DNA of 23,832 bases. Origin: JAAXTX01 sp035560715 (lineage in GTDB: Bacteria; Patescibacteriota; Minisyncoccia; Moranbacterales; UBA1568). The position numbers and the translations under genes were made by a program. The stretch spans positions 1-23,832 of the forward strand of contig DATMYW010000035.1 of the NCBI GenBank assembly GCA_035560715.1. The letters run 5' to 3'. This document shows, piece after piece, positions 7,118 to 14,051 of the stretch (its first letter is position 1; every line of letters begins with the position of its first letter). The notes beneath the pieces are model-generated. The model was not told the DNA's origin. It searched no databases and was given only the letters and a program-made list of their open reading frames with translations.

Positions 7118-7480
7118 ATGCGTATCTGGGACGTAGAGCCGACATATCTGTGCCGGAAGCATCTCCTTGCCGAACATAGGGAGTTGCACGGACTTTGGAA
7201 TATCCTGACCGTTCATGAAGGAGCGGGCGGGTATTCGCGACACCCGGAGACGCTTCGATGGGTCGGAAAAACGAAAGCGCTGTATGCCCGACACGAGGAG
7301 CTGGTTCATGAGTTTGCTCGGCGGGGCTACGATCACCGTACGCCACTCGATGATAGACTGGCGGTCGGGAAGGGAATGCAGGACGTATTTCTTGAAACTC
7401 CCGAAGCACAACTGAAAGTTCTTCGGGAAAAACCATGCGACTGCCCGCTTTCAGGGACCGATCAAAAGGAGCGTTTTTGA
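7118..7480 (+). CDS. Pyrimidine dimer DNA glycosylase / endonuclease V-like protein
   Basis: The sequence MRIWDVEPTYLCRKHLLAEH followed by RELHGLWNIL is the hallmark of the Pyr_excise (T4 DenV-like) family. It is followed by GGYSRHPETLRWVGK and EFARRGYDHRTPL. In T4 endonuclease V the free N-terminal amine attacks the lesion base and a Glu (E23) assists. Here Glu22 in HLLAEHRE is the equivalent. For this reason I place the start at ATG 7118, giving 120 aa. An in-frame ATG at 7052 would add 22 residues and bury the N-terminus. Neither start has a Shine-Dalgarno. The role is base-excision repair of UV photoproducts. C-terminal Cys residues (CDCPL) are of unknown meaning. Confidence 0.82.
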   Translation: MRIWDVEPTYLCRKHLLAEHRELHGLWNILTVHEGAGGYSRHPETLRWVGKTKALYARHEELVHEFARRGYDHRTPLDDRLAVGKGMQDVFLETPEAQLKVLREKPCDCPLSGTDQKERF

Positions 7481-7530
7481 CCGCTTCCGTAATCGCGGGT
7501 AGCCGACCGCTTTGCCGATTTCACTGAAAC

Positions 7531-7914
7531 CTACTCCGTTGACGTTCCGTCGAATTCGGGGCTGTTCGCCTCTGCCGCTTCTTTGGTAGAACGTACGATA
7601 CCGTCCTTGTGATGGGCAGGGGAATAGATCGTGTACAGTTTCAGGGTTTCCGTGTCGGACGTGTTGATGATATTGTGTCGTGCCCCCGCGGGCACCACGA
7701 TGGCGCTTCCGTCGGAAAACTCGTATTCGTTCCCGTCGATGACGCATTTTCCATGTCCCTTTTCGAAGCGGAAGAACTGGTCGTTGTCCGGATGGGTCTC
7801 CGTACCGATTTCCTGGTTCGGGAGCAAACACATCAGGACCAGCTGACTGTGTTTTCCGGTATACAGAACCCTGCGGAAGTCGGTGTTCGACACAGCTTCG
7901 CGCTCAATGTTCAT
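7531..7914 (-). CDS. Cupin-domain protein, 127 aa
   Basis: Single-domain cupin. Motif 1 is GTETHPDNDQFFRFEKGHG (37-55), with H41 kept, Asp at the second His position and Gln46 for Glu. Motif 2 is GSAIVVPAGARHNIIN (69-84), which fits G-x5-P-x-G-x2-H-x3-N exactly. Metal binding through H41, Q46 and H80 is plausible. The family includes isomerases, dioxygenases and plain sugar-binding proteins, so the reaction cannot be named. The start at 7914 is chosen because AAAGGA lies 6 nt before this ATG; the upstream ATG at 7935 has no such site. It follows the Lmo0937-type and YggT genes and is probably co-transcribed from 8763. Confidence 0.85.
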   Translation of the reverse strand: MNIEREAVSNTDFRRVLYTGKHSQLVLMCLLPNQEIGTETHPDNDQFFRFEKGHGKCVIDGNEYEFSDGSAIVVPAGARHNIINTSDTETLKLYTIYSPAHHKDGIVRSTKEAAEANSPEFDGTSTE

Positions 7915-7989
7915 TACGAATCCTTTCATATGCACATGTCTAATAAGAATACGTGTCTGGCCGTCGCGCTTGACGCATGATCGTCGCGG

Positions 7990-8136
7990 TCAGATGGCCC
8001 TTCGACCCCGCAAGAGGTTGACGACGACCAGGATGATGGCGATGACGAGCAGGATATGGATAAGTCCGCCGAACGTATAGGTTGTGATGAATCCCAGGAG
8101 CCACAGGACTACGAGGATCAAAATGATGGTCCACAT
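7990..8136 (-). CDS. Lmo0937-family small membrane protein, 48 aa
   Basis: Reading the minus strand from the ATG at 8136 gives MWTIILILVVLWLLGF, then ITTYTFGGLIHILLVVAIILVV-like residues, and a basic RGRR tail. These are two hydrophobic helices joined by the TYTFGGLIH turn. This is the pattern of the Lmo0937 family of tiny membrane proteins found widely in bacteria. The function is unknown; several members are stress-induced. It lies 43 nt downstream of the YggT-like gene and 75 nt upstream of the cupin, on the same strand, so an operon is likely. No clear Shine-Dalgarno is seen. Confidence 0.8.
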   Translation of the reverse strand: MWTIILILVVLWLLGFITTYTFGGLIHILLVIAIILVVVNLLRGRRAI

Positions 8137-8179
8137 ACTATGTGTCGTTAGTGATACGCGAACCTCGTTCGCGCTGTCG

Positions 8180-8563
8180 TCAGGATGTCTGCCGATCCCG
8201 CGATCCTATTCGAACGAGCTTCACGATGCCCCATGCAACAAGGGCGTACACGATGATCGCGACGAGCGTCGAAGGTTCGAATACGGACGTCGTTTCCGCT
8301 CCGGGAGCGAACCCACGCCGGAATATCCCCTCGAACGGACTGATGAACAGGCCCGTCATGCCGTATACGAACCGAACGAATCCGCTGCCCGCGCTTGCTC
8401 CCGCCAGTTTCAACACCAGCCGGAACACGAGGAGCGCCTCCAACACTCCGAAGAAGTAATAGACGAGGTACTCGATCGTCTGAAACGCCGTCGCTCCCGT
8501 CGCACTCCGAACCGGACGCGATGCGGAATCGTTCGTCGTCTTCTCACTGATTGTTTCCGTCAT
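8180..8563 (-). CDS. YggT-family membrane protein
   Basis: This 127-aa protein has an N-terminal polar stretch of about 28 residues. A YggT-like domain follows: YLVYYFFGVLEALLVFRLVLKL (32-53), a central GMTGLFISPFEGIF (68-81) and a second helix LVAIIVYALVAWGIVKLV (100-117). YggT proteins are small membrane proteins linked to osmotic stress and to the division or membrane machinery; the mechanism is unknown. The ATG at 8563 is preferred because AGGTGGTGA lies just upstream; a GTG at 8575 overlaps that Shine-Dalgarno. It is the first gene of the likely minus-strand operon with the Lmo0937-type and cupin genes. Confidence 0.8.
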   Translation of the reverse strand: MTETISEKTTNDSASRPVRSATGATAFQTIEYLVYYFFGVLEALLVFRLVLKLAGASAGSGFVRFVYGMTGLFISPFEGIFRRGFAPGAETTSVFEPSTLVAIIVYALVAWGIVKLVRIGSRDRQTS

Positions 8564-8926
8564 ATCTCTCACCACCTTTCCAGGTTATGATGATTGGGAA
8601 ACGGTTGAAAATGTTCACTTGCGCGTACCCCTTTCGATGACCGTCCTCCTCGCGGTCCGATAGACCGAAGCCCGATTCGTCTCCGTCTGCGCGACTCGAG
8701 GGCTCGCGGTCCGGAAGTCGTTTCTCAAGCGTATCGGGTATGCCCCGATGTTTGGTGAGTAGAGTATACTCCTTCATATCGAAAGCGCAAATGGAAATGA
8801 TATGTCGTCAAGGGCCGACTCTACATTCGCCAGCACCGGACCGACGGCCGGAAGGGGATAGGGAAAAACCGCATGCCCGCATCCGTGATACTTCCCGGAA
8901 GTTCGCACGGTGAAAGATTCAAAAAG
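8564..8926. other. Gene-poor gap
   Basis: This holds the promoter at 8763-8790 and the long leader of the YggT-like gene. Short open frames exist on both strands, but none has a ribosome-binding site or recognisable product. I see no RNA gene. Confidence 0.5.
8763..8790 (-). promoter_or_regulatory. Promoter of the YggT-Lmo0937-cupin cluster
   Basis: On the minus strand TTGCGC (8790-8785) is followed after 16 nt by TATACT (8768-8763). The leader to the YggT-like ATG would be about 190 nt. I see no other gene in 8564-8926. Confidence 0.5.
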
Positions 8927-8957
8927 ACGGCGCACCGATGGGAGTCGTGTGCGCCGT
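8921..8957 (-). terminator. Terminator of the frameshifted minus-strand gene
   Basis: ACGGCGCAC / GTGCGCCGT forms a 9-bp stem, followed on the minus strand by CTTTTTGAATC. It starts 19 nt past the stop at 8976. Confidence 0.85.
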
Positions 8958-8975
8958 TTGGAACCCGTCGTTCGG

Positions 8976-9450
8976 TCAGGAGAGTGTCTTCATGCAGATG
9001 ACGTTGATCCCGGCGTTAACAATTGCCGAAATGGCATCCGTTGACAGCGGCACTAACCATCTCATCGGAGCGTCGTCACAGTCGTCATCCATATCGCTGT
9101 AGCCGACGCCGAGAAATCCACCTACGGAAATCTCGCCTGTTCGGACGGTATCGACCCGCATCTTTCGTAAGCAGTCGATTATGGAAATGAGCTCTGCAGA
9201 AAAGGATGGCTGCGATACCTTTTCGATGGTATCCGGTGCGGATCGTATCGAGAAAAGTTTGCTGAGAAAATCGCCATCTCTGAGGTATCCCTCGATATGA
9301 TAGCTCGTTCGTGATCCGTCCCCGCTTCCGAATGTCATGTAGATGTCTTGGAAAAAGATAGACCTGCGGATCGGTCAGAGCGAAGAACAGAGGATCCATT
9401 TTCATTTCAATTCTTTCCGCTTGCAAGCTTTCGGTTGTGTTTGTCTGCAT
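8976..9450 (-). pseudogene. Hypothetical gene interrupted by a frameshift
   Basis: Translation most likely begins at the ATG at 9450 (GGAG 5 nt upstream). It reads MQTNTTESLQAERIEMKMD then PLFFALTDPQVYLF up to a run of five A/T at 9352-9356. Staying in frame gives an Arg-rich, unlikely continuation. A one-base shift at the run joins it to QDIYMTFGSGDGSRTSYHIE and on to FLGVGYSDMDDDCDDAPMRW, ending at 8976 just before a strong terminator. The joined protein would be about 157 aa, soluble and of unknown family. The break may be a real mutation, slippage or a sequencing error. The downstream ATG at 9338 has no ribosome-binding site. Confidence 0.65.
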
Positions 9451-9617
9451 GTCGTCTCCGTCCGGTTGTTAAGTGAGTCAAAAACTGTCGTCGGCATCAG
9501 ATTGCATCATATTTGTGTCAATGTCAGGCAAAGCGACTCCGTTTTGTATGCAGCTGGCTTTGCGGTCCCGAATTGGAAGACGTCAATGGAAATGACCGAC
9601 TTCCTCGACGGTTTTCA

Positions 9618-9655
9618 GGAAAATGAAACGGGGTTCGGCGATTGCCGAACCCCGT
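9618..9655 (-). terminator. Terminator of the MFS gene
   Basis: ACGGGGTTCGGC / GCCGAACCCCGT is a perfect 12-bp stem with a 4-nt loop, ending 4 nt from the MFS stop. On the minus strand a T-rich tail (TTTCATTTTCC) follows. Confidence 0.85.
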
Positions 9656-9658
9656 GGT

Positions 9659-10840
9659 TCAGTGCGACGTTGCGCGCGTCAGGCCGAGAAGCGTAGCGGA
9701 GCCCGACACCAGGAAGATCATTCCGCAGAGGAGGAGCGCCGTTTGAAGCGAATACGCATCGCTTGCCCAGCCGACGAAGGGACCGACTATCGAGAACATA
9801 CTTCTACCGATGAGGTTCTTTACGGACAGGATCGTCGCCCTGATATCGGAGTCGACGAGTTGATTGATGTAGTCCGCCAACACGGGGTTATGAATGCCGC
9901 GCGTCACATAGAAGAGAACTATGACAAATCCCGCCATGAGCGCATCGGAGGTCCCGAGAATGAGATACGCTAACGCTGGCATCGCGATGAGGGAGACGAG
10001 CGAGAACGTCCTGCCGAGCGACCGCTCGACGGAATGCGCATGCCATGAGAAAAACGATCCGATGAACATGAAGGCGGCCCATACCGCACCGAAGTAGCCG
10101 AGAGGTAAGCCCGCGGCTGCCAAGTACGGCTGGATGAACCACACCATCGTGAGCGTCGAGGCACCGACGACCGACGAAAACAGGATGAGCCACCGTAATT
10201 CGGCATGCTCGTGCAGTGCGTACCGGATGATCCGTACCATTTCATGGCGGGCGGTGTGCACGGCGTTCAATCGTTCGCGTTGCGGTTCGACAAGCAGAAA
10301 TGCGATTGGTATGCCCGCACACATGACAATCGATTCCACGTACAGCGGCAGACGTAGACTGACCATAGCCAGTACGCCTCCGAGTATGCCGGCCGTCCCT
10401 TCCGAAAACAAGGAGAGACTGGTATTCCTTCCCTCTATCCGCTTGTGTTCCCGTAGTCTCGACAGTTCTCCGAGGGAATCGTACAGTAGGGCCGAGTCCG
10501 ACCCGGAGATGAAACTTGCACCGAATCCGAGCAGGGTCTCGGCGAGGAGAAAACCCCGGAAACCGTGACTGAACGAATAGACTCCGTGACCGACGACGCC
10601 GAGCAGGTATCCGGTGATGATCGAATTCTTTCTTCCGAAGCGGTCAGAGAGGTATCCCGTGGGTACCTCGAGCACGACGGCTGAGACTGAAAACAGCGAC
10701 TGGAGAATGAACACCTCCCGGAGTGACAGACCGTTTTCCCGGAAGAAGAGCACGATTACGGGGATAATGAGCAGGAAGCTGCGCACCGTCCGGATGACGG
10801 CGATCTTCCAGATGTTTCCCGAGACGAGAGAGGTAGGCAT
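9659..10840 (-). CDS. MFS transporter (drug-efflux-like)
   Basis: At 393 aa with about 12 hydrophobic segments, this is a standard MFS carrier of the inner membrane. Motif A between helices 2 and 3 is clear: TGYLSDRFGRK (61-71). The N-terminal half also has LEVPTG just before it, as in 12-helix drug/proton antiporters and related carriers. The substrate cannot be read from the sequence. The start at 10840 is set by AGGAG 6 nt before the ATG; the frame stays open for 17 more codons but runs into a hairpin. The transcript very likely starts near 11084, giving a leader of about 244 nt with an intrinsic terminator, so expression may be controlled by attenuation. Confidence 0.9.
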   Translation of the reverse strand: MPTSLVSGNIWKIAVIRTVRSFLLIIPVIVLFFRENGLSLREVFILQSLFSVSAVVLEVPTGYLSDRFGRKNSIITGYLLGVVGHGVYSFSHGFRGFLLAETLLGFGASFISGSDSALLYDSLGELSRLREHKRIEGRNTSLSLFSEGTAGILGGVLAMVSLRLPLYVESIVMCAGIPIAFLLVEPQRERLNAVHTARHEMVRIIRYALHEHAELRWLILFSSVVGASTLTMVWFIQPYLAAAGLPLGYFGAVWAAFMFIGSFFSWHAHSVERSLGRTFSLVSLIAMPALAYLILGTSDALMAGFVIVLFYVTRGIHNPVLADYINQLVDSDIRATILSVKNLIGRSMFSIVGPFVGWASDAYSLQTALLLCGMIFLVSGSATLLGLTRATSH

Positions 10841-10880
10841 GGCGACTCCTATCTGATTGTTGATGGTAATGAACTGACCG

Positions 10881-10914
10881 AACGAAAACACCCAGCTTCC
10901 GTTCAGCTGGGTGT
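10881..10914 (-). terminator. Terminator/attenuator in the MFS leader
   Basis: On the minus strand ACACCCAGCT pairs perfectly with AGCTGGGTGT (10 bp, 7-nt loop), followed by TTTTCGTT. It lies between the promoter and the MFS start, with no complete gene before it except the leader ORF. It must be read through for the transporter to be made. Confidence 0.8.
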
Positions 10915-10942
10915 ATCCGAGAGGAGTCGTCGTAATCGGGAA

Positions 10943-11068
10943 TTATGGTCGATTCGTTCCGATGCACGCAGCTGAGCGGGAGTGGTTTCGACTTTCGGAA
11001 TCATACCGAAATTCGCCGCAGTTGGCGGTCATCGCGATGATATTCAACTGGCGAACGGGCTGTTTCAT
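10943..11068 (-). CDS. Possible 41-aa leader peptide of the MFS transcript
   Basis: The first ATG after the predicted transcription start (about 16 nt away) opens a 41-codon frame beginning MKQPVRQLNIIAMTANCGEF and ending in IGTNRP. No Shine-Dalgarno is visible. Codons 32-35 overlap AGCTGCGTG (10973-10965), which can pair with the 5' arm of the terminator at 10905-10913. A ribosome there would block that pairing. A role as a regulatory leader peptide is inference. Confidence 0.35.
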   Translation of the reverse strand: MKQPVRQLNIIAMTANCGEFRYDSESRNHSRSAACIGTNRP

Positions 11069-11090
11069 AGGACGAATCGTTAGCGCACAC

Positions 11091-11119
11091 TTTATAGCAC
11101 GTTACTGCTCTGCTGTCAA
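11091..11119 (-). promoter_or_regulatory. Strong promoter of the MFS leader
   Basis: On the minus strand TTGACA (11119-11114), a 17-nt spacer and TATAAA (11096-11091). TGC precedes the -10, so it is also an extended -10. Confidence 0.85.
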
Positions 11120-11192
11120 TTTTTTGTGCAATAATGCAGGCGCTTACTCATAATCGCATCGGAATAATTTCCAGAATGAGTGAAATACCGGC

Positions 11193-11198
11193 TATACT
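11193..11198 (+). promoter_or_regulatory. Putative -10 of the CYTH gene
   Basis: TATACT lies 51 nt before the ATG at 11250, giving a leader of about 45 nt. The -35 is weak. Confidence 0.4.
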
Positions 11199-11249
11199 GG
11201 ATGTGCGCCGTAAAATTTCAGGGCATTATCGACTGATGTGTAAAGCAAT

Positions 11250-11849
11250 ATGAGCAAGAATCACGAAGAAATCGAGGTCGTATTCCTGGAAATCGACCGG
11301 GATGTCATCGAGAAACGACTGGGGGACATGGGTGCCGAACGGATCGGTGATATATTCTATCGACATATATCGTTCGATTATCCCGATTATCGGCTGAATG
11401 CCGACAACGCGTGGATACGGCTTCGCGACGAGGGTGGCCAGATCGTCCTGGCATACAAGAAGCGGCTCGGCGTCACGTCACAGGACGGGAGCACGAACGA
11501 CGAGGGGATGGAGGAAGTCGAAGTGATCGTGAACGATTATGAGGCGACCAGGCTGTTCCTCTCGAAGATCGGTCTGATCGAAAAACACGAGGCCGAGAAG
11601 AAACGGACACGGTGGCGGAATGGCGAGGTCGAATTCGATATCGACACGTGGCCGGGCATCCCGACGTTTCTCGAGATAGAGGCGACCTCCTGGGAGGGGA
11701 TAGATGAGGCGATTGAGGCGCTCGGACTTCGGAAAGATGGCCGGAAGATCTGTTCCGCGAACCAGATCTACCACATGTACGGCATCGACGTGAACGACTA
11801 TCGGAAACTCACGTTCGACGGGATGGTCAGGAAAGATGGCTCCGCATGA
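11250..11849 (+). CDS. CYTH-domain protein (class IV adenylate cyclase / ThTPase-like)
   Basis: 199 aa, covering a complete CYTH tunnel fold. EIEVVFLEID (7-16) sits where the family signature ExExK lies, but the Lys position holds Val11. Other expected features are present: IRLRDEGG (56-63), LAYKKR (67-72), EEVEVIV (88-94), KKRTRWRNGEVEFDIDTWPG and FLEIEA (140-145). CYTH enzymes bind triphosphates through these Arg/Lys residues with metal held by the Glu/Asp residues. They act as adenylate cyclases, thiamine triphosphatases or polyphosphatases. Activity is likely but the substrate cannot be assigned. It is a monocistronic plus-strand gene. Confidence 0.85.
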   Translation: MSKNHEEIEVVFLEIDRDVIEKRLGDMGAERIGDIFYRHISFDYPDYRLNADNAWIRLRDEGGQIVLAYKKRLGVTSQDGSTNDEGMEEVEVIVNDYEATRLFLSKIGLIEKHEAEKKRTRWRNGEVEFDIDTWPGIPTFLEIEATSWEGIDEAIEALGLRKDGRKICSANQIYHMYGIDVNDYRKLTFDGMVRKDGSA

Positions 11850-11894
11850 TCCGGCTGTCGTGTAATAAGCGCACATGCGGACCATTTCAGCGAC

Positions 11895-11919
11895 AAAAAA
11901 GCAGGTCGCTGGGGCCTGC
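11895..11919 (-). terminator. Terminator of the 70-aa gene
   Basis: On the minus strand GCAGGCC pairs with GACCTGC (7 bp, one G-U) and is followed directly by T6. It lies 51 nt past the stop at 11971. It is convergent with the CYTH gene and could end that transcript too. Confidence 0.8.
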
Positions 11920-11970
11920 CTATGTTTCGCAAAGATCGTGCGTGACTGCGCGCGTTATCGGTGACATCCG

Positions 11971-12183
11971 TCACTCGCGCCTTGCCGAGAGACTGAGACT
12001 CGAGAGTTCTGACATGCCGCCCATGAGGCAGACGAGCGTCTCGAGCATCATGATGAACCGGGAAGGTTGCAGTGTGGCGAGATATGTGAGTTTCCCATAT
12101 ACTTTCATATCAGCTGTTACGGGGATTCCGCTCTTTCCATCCTGAACCTGCAGCCCGCGTGTGAAGTCGCCATCGATATCCAT
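11971..12183 (-). CDS. Small hypothetical protein, 70 aa, with complete expression signals
   Basis: Starts MDIDGDFTRGLQVQDGKSG; further on are KLTYLATLQPSRFIMMLETL and CLMGGMSELSSLSLSARRE. There is no signal peptide; the middle is hydrophobic but short of a clear membrane helix. GGAG lies 5 nt before the ATG, a TTGACA-17-TATCGT promoter lies upstream and a T6 terminator downstream, so this is very likely a real gene. The LExxxxLxGG stretch resembles one in the 76-aa protein at 15839-16069 (LEAVQALFGG), a match too short to prove homology. The function is unknown. Confidence 0.7.
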   Translation of the reverse strand: MDIDGDFTRGLQVQDGKSGIPVTADMKVYGKLTYLATLQPSRFIMMLETLVCLMGGMSELSSLSLSARRE

Positions 12184-12229
12184 GATATCTCCATTTACTT
12201 TGGTAAGCCTGCTGATATTCGTTGTAACT

Positions 12230-12258
12230 ACGATACCATACCAAGAACATGCTGTCAA
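12230..12258 (-). promoter_or_regulatory. Promoter of the 70-aa gene
   Basis: TTGACA (12258-12253), 17-nt spacer, TATCGT (12235-12230), with TGG before the -10. The leader is about 40 nt. Confidence 0.7.
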
Positions 12259-12485
12259 CTCCGTCTTCTTGCATCATTCCATTTGCTTCGCAATGTTCGG
12301 ATGGCCAGAAACGTGTCGCATGATGCCGAGTCGTCGATACGTAGCAGAAACATGCGTTCCCGCGCGCCGTGCGGACACGGAAATCATCATCGATTTCGGC
12401 AGCGCCAAGGTGAGGGAATGCCCGGGATGTGATAAAATGATACCGTAGACATCCTATCGACCGACGAAAAATTTACTGGATCATT
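12259..12485. other. Intergenic region before the glycosyltransferase gene
   Basis: TGATAAAAT at 12430-12438 fits an extended -10 (TG-N-TAAAAT), about 48 nt before ATG 12486. A 51-codon plus frame at 12293-12448 ends in ECPGCDKMIP; it has no ribosome-binding site and I do not call it a gene. Nothing else is recognisable. Confidence 0.4.
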
Positions 12486-14015
12486 ATGCAACGAAAACTG
12501 GCATCCTTCGAGAGGGGAGTGCGGGTGGTTTCGGAGTATTCGGGTCGGTACGCTTCGTGGATCATTATAGCGCTCGGTACGGCATTGCGGTTCTACAAGC
12601 TCGCTGAGCCGGATTTCTGGTACGACGAAGCATTCACGGGCGTAGCTCTCAAAGAGCGGTTCTCGGACATGCTGGTCATGATCGACAAGGACGTCCATCC
12701 GCCGCTGTATTATTTCGCCGCAAAGGTCTTCTCGGAGCCGTTCGGCTATTCCGTCTTCGGAATCCGACTGTTCTCGCTCATTTTCGGAGTGCTGGGAATC
12801 TGGGGCATCTATCTCTTCGCGAAGGAGCTCATCGACCGAAAGACGGCATTGTATGCGGCGCTGATCGTGGCGGTATCGCCGTTCGCCGTGCAGTATTCGC
12901 AGGAGGCCCGCATGTATGCCATGCTGAGCTGCCTTCTTGTGTTCGCGGCCTATTTTTTCATCCGTGGGATAAAGACCGGGAAGCGGACATATTTCGCGGC
13001 ATGGGGCGTGCTCCTGGGCATCTCGTTTTTGACGCACTATCTTGCGATCGTCTTCTCACCGCTCTTCTACGCGGTCGCGATCGTCCGAAGGATGTCGCAG
13101 AACCCCGGGTGGTACCGGACCCGTTCCGGTCTGATGAAGCCGTTTGTCGGGGACTGGAACATCCTGCTCGGATACGTCCTGTCCGTACTGGTCTTCTCGC
13201 CGTGGATAACGAAGTTCGTCGGTCATATCACGGCGAGCGATCTTGACTGGATCAAGCCGGCGAAGCTGAGCGATATCTTCCTCAATCTGCAGATATTCCT
13301 CGTGGGCATACCGCGAGGACGGTACGCCGGCATGCCGTCTCCCTCCGTCGTGGCCGGATTCGATAATTCCACGATGTATCTCCTGCTCGCGGTCTTCGTC
13401 GTGTTTGTCGTCATTCGGGTATGGAGGATCGACCGGCAGGCGACGTCCGTGCTGCTGGTCCTATCGCTCGGTTTCATGCTGATCCTGGTCGGTTTGTCCA
13501 TTGTCGGGGAGCACTACCTCGTCGCACGGTACGTCATTCCCGCGGCCTACTTCCTGTATATCCTGCTCGGCTTCTGGCTGTCGAGACTTTCGCTACGGAA
13601 GTCGACGGTCGCGTTGTCGACCTACGTGCTGATCCTCCTTTTGATCACGCCACCGGGCTACTCGACCGGATACAATCAGATCTTCGCGAACCTGTCGAAG
13701 TACGACGGCAAGACGATCTATGTCCTCAACTCTTTCGACTACGTCATCGCGAAATACTACTTCGGTCCCGATCGGCTCGTACTATTCAATATCGACTGGC
13801 CGCAGTACGATTCGAGCATCTGGGCGGCCATCGGCGGTGCGCGCTTCCGGAAAGTGGTCGACTTCGACGTATTGAAGAACGATCCGAACGGTATCATCAT
13901 CTACAATACGAAGGTCGACTATGCGAATAGGAGCGACAAGAGCTTCAATCCGACTCGGTTTCCGATCTTTGACGCGTATGATAATATGTCGGTGTACCGG
14001 TCGGTTCCGAAATAG
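12486..14015 (+). CDS. GT-C fold glycosyltransferase (PMT/ArnT-like, GT39/GT83 type)
   Basis: 509 aa with about ten to twelve membrane helices. The first outer loop carries DFWYDEAF (43-50), the D-E catalytic signature of polyprenyl-phosphate-sugar transferases. HPPLYY (71-76) and QEARMYAM (139-146) follow, both typical of the family. Such enzymes move a sugar from a lipid-phosphate donor to a protein or glycolipid on the outer membrane face. A soluble C-terminal domain (from about residue 405, YDGKTIYVLNSFDYVIAKYY) follows the last helix. Donor and acceptor are unknown. It is probably first in an operon with the two genes downstream (gaps of 36 and 9 nt). Confidence 0.88.
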   Translation: MQRKLASFERGVRVVSEYSGRYASWIIIALGTALRFYKLAEPDFWYDEAFTGVALKERFSDMLVMIDKDVHPPLYYFAAKVFSEPFGYSVFGIRLFSLIFGVLGIWGIYLFAKELIDRKTALYAALIVAVSPFAVQYSQEARMYAMLSCLLVFAAYFFIRGIKTGKRTYFAAWGVLLGISFLTHYLAIVFSPLFYAVAIVRRMSQNPGWYRTRSGLMKPFVGDWNILLGYVLSVLVFSPWITKFVGHITASDLDWIKPAKLSDIFLNLQIFLVGIPRGRYAGMPSPSVVAGFDNSTMYLLLAVFVVFVVIRVWRIDRQATSVLLVLSLGFMLILVGLSIVGEHYLVARYVIPAAYFLYILLGFWLSRLSLRKSTVALSTYVLILLLITPPGYSTGYNQIFANLSKYDGKTIYVLNSFDYVIAKYYFGPDRLVLFNIDWPQYDSSIWAAIGGARFRKVVDFDVLKNDPNGIIIYNTKVDYANRSDKSFNPTRFPIFDAYDNMSVYRSVPK

Positions 14016-14051
14016 TAATATCACTTGTAATCCGAGCCATCAGCTAAACGT

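Noticed and set aside
8544..8777. 77-codon minus-strand frame before the YggT-like gene
   Set aside because: Its ATG lies upstream of the predicted transcription start and the frame overlaps the YggT-like start; the composition is random-looking.
10911..11153. 80-codon plus-strand frame opposite the MFS leader
   Set aside because: No ribosome-binding site or product similarity; it crosses the promoter and terminator of the opposite strand.
12293..12448. 51-codon plus-strand frame ending in ECPGCDKMIP
   Set aside because: The CxxC tail caught my eye, but there is no ribosome-binding site or promoter and it ends on the glycosyltransferase promoter.
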